A program made the translations under genes and the position numbers. The notes under the pieces are model-generated. The model was not told where the DNA came from, searched no databases, and worked only from the letters and a program-made list of their open reading frames with translations. This document shows positions 62,687 to 64,000 of a stretch of DNA of 64,000 bases, one piece after another (position 1 is the stretch's first letter; each line of letters begins with the position of its first letter). The stretch is from Sinohyriopsis cumingii (Eukaryota; Mollusca; Bivalvia; Unionida; Unionidae): positions 62,001 through 126,000 of the forward strand of contig JAPYKE020000277.1 of the NCBI GenBank assembly GCA_028554795.2, in the 5' to 3' direction.

Positions 62687-64000
62687 TATATGGACTATCG
62701 ATGTATTTTGCTGTGTCCTAACTGATTGACACTCCAAGAAAACTAAACCGTTACTGTTTTGGGATTGCAGACAAAAAAGAATTTCAACCATGGGAGGCAA
62801 AGCCAAAAAACCAAGTATTTGTGCGAGATGAGCTGGATGTCCTAGCTGCGTAATCGGACCAACCAAAACCACGTTCATGTGTCAGCATGTGTTGATTCAC
62901 AACAACGTAATGGTCACAAGCGTAGTTGGTAATTTAGCGGGGTGTATCCATAACTTGGTAACAAACCGGTTCAAACACTCTTTAGTGCATCGGTAGGCTC
63001 CTAATGCGATGTCTCTGACACCGTGTCATCTTTTATAATTTCATGTCAGTCTCGAAGACATTATACGTCCATGAGATCCTCTCTGCACAATACCTCGTGA
63101 ACAAAATATGCCTTTTTCATGTTTTTGAGCCACCAACAATAATCCATTACATCTTAGGGCGCAGTCCCACATACTCATCGAATGGTTTACCCGGGACTTG
63201 CCAATAACCTTTCATTTGGCGTTACTAAACAACGAATGTTCTTTCGTATAATCGATGGTTTAAAATGCATTTACCAAATATGGTTCAGCCATGTAGGCGT
63301 ACACATCATTGGTTGTAATATGCAAGTGCAGCGAGTCACTGTCTGTGCAAGGGATCTTTACCCGATCGCGGTAAAACGCATTGATCTTGTGATAATAACT
63401 GTGGTATATCAGCATCTTTGACCAGTCAATTGCTAACGATCCGACATATATCTGTGTTCGAAGGTCATATATCATTCAGGATTCAATGGCCAGGTTGGCA
63501 ACCAGTTTTCGAAGCTTATCTTCTTCAATATCAGGGACAAGATCGACTCGGATTCGTTCGCTGAAACAGCATTTTTATGAGCGTGAACAAGTTTTTCTCA
63601 AAGTCATTTAAGCTGCTATGCGCAGATTGCTCGTGATGTTTATATACGGTGCGATCCAAGCGTCCTCGCGAAATCTAATCACTTGATGTTGGAGATTTTG
63701 AACATGTAATACATAACAGTGTTTGGTCCTAAGACTTGCTATTAGTTTTGTCCATTGAGTACATTTACTTGCGGCTAAATCAACGACCACGCAATGATAT
63801 AAGAACAAACAGTTACCAGGCACAGACAAAGATGCTGGTGCCAGTAGATAATCGTTATGTACATCATATAAATGTTGCTGATATTCTATATCAACTTCAA
63901 AGACGTTTCCAAAGTGGCTGCTGATGTAATAGTGTACATGTTTTGTATATCAATGTATCTAGGATTAACCCACCGAATCCCACCAACAGGCAACAGTTGG
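62687..64000. mobile_element. Virus-like fossil segment, unit 11 (cut by window end)
   Basis: Partial unit: integrase tail about 62687-62853 (+) and polymerase B from about 62986 (-) to the window end. It shares the offset 378 variant with units 4, 7 and 8, and has a few private substitutions. Broken. Confidence 0.8.

Larger units (their letters stand above)
1..64000. repeat. Tandem array (macrosatellite) of ~6.03-kb compound units
   Basis: The same ~6,028-bp sequence recurs head to tail across the whole window. Taking the TATATGGACT motif as phase, units start at 1, 6030, 12059, 18086, 24115, 30143, 36171, 42199, 48227, 54256 and 62687. Unit lengths are 6029, 6029, 6027, 6029, 6028, 6028, 6028, 6028, 6029, 8431 (with a 2,403-bp insertion including the duplicated target) and a partial 1,314. 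Length differences come mainly from an A-run inside the LINE (11 A in units 1-4 and 9, 10 A in units 5-8 and 10) and a 2-bp loss in the LINE of unit 3. All units have the same orientation. The array extends beyond both window ends. Within a unit, positions 1-2986 are a virus-like fossil and 2987 to the end are a LINE plus duplicated target. The start phase is arbitrary. Confidence 0.98.

Noticed and set aside
1-64000. rDNA, histone or other multicopy gene array
   Set aside because: The ~6-kb period suggested it, but no rRNA, histone or other host gene sequence is present in the unit.
1-64000. CRISPR array or bacterial defence island
   Set aside because: Repeat unit is 6 kb without spacers, and the coding content is eukaryotic mobile-element remains.

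Overview
The window is animal (most likely invertebrate) nuclear DNA and is almost wholly repetitive. There is no bacterial gene organisation, and I find no convincing single-copy host gene. The host phylum cannot be fixed from the sequence. The mobile-element families present are of kinds I associate with arthropods, cnidarians and other, often marine, invertebrates.

Layout: the window is a head-to-tail array of a unit of about 6,028 bp. Unit starts are 1, 6030, 12059, 18086, 24115, 30143, 36171, 42199, 48227, 54256 and 62687; the last unit is cut by the window end. Copies are very similar, differing at scattered substitutions and a few 1-2 bp indels. Each unit has two layers. The first, about 3.0 kb, is a decayed fragment of a Polinton/Maverick or adintovirus-like element: a protein-primed family B DNA polymerase region on the minus strand and a retroviral-type integrase region on the plus strand, facing each other tail to tail. 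The second, about 3.0 kb, is a 5'-truncated non-LTR retrotransposon (LINE; reverse transcriptase, RNase H and zinc-knuckle remains) on the minus strand. The LINE sits inside the integrase region and is flanked by the 9-bp direct repeat ACTGACCCT. It lies at the same position in every unit, so it was present before amplification.

Unit 10 carries one further insertion found in no other unit, a 2,400-bp DNA transposon at 54502-56901. It has CACTGG...CCAGTG termini, a 3-bp TAA target duplication, a plausible TATA/CRE-type promoter, and a nearly intact transposase frame interrupted by one in-frame TGA. It is the youngest event readable here and the only long coding region in the window.

Inferred history: virus-like element inserts and decays; LINE inserts into its integrase region; the compound segment is amplified in tandem (unequal exchange or rolling-circle re-integration); units are partly homogenised, giving mosaic copies; the DNA transposon inserts into unit 10. 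The genes do not form a working pathway. The main interest is the array as a macrosatellite made of a nested fossil, plus the DNA transposon, whose superfamily I cannot assign.
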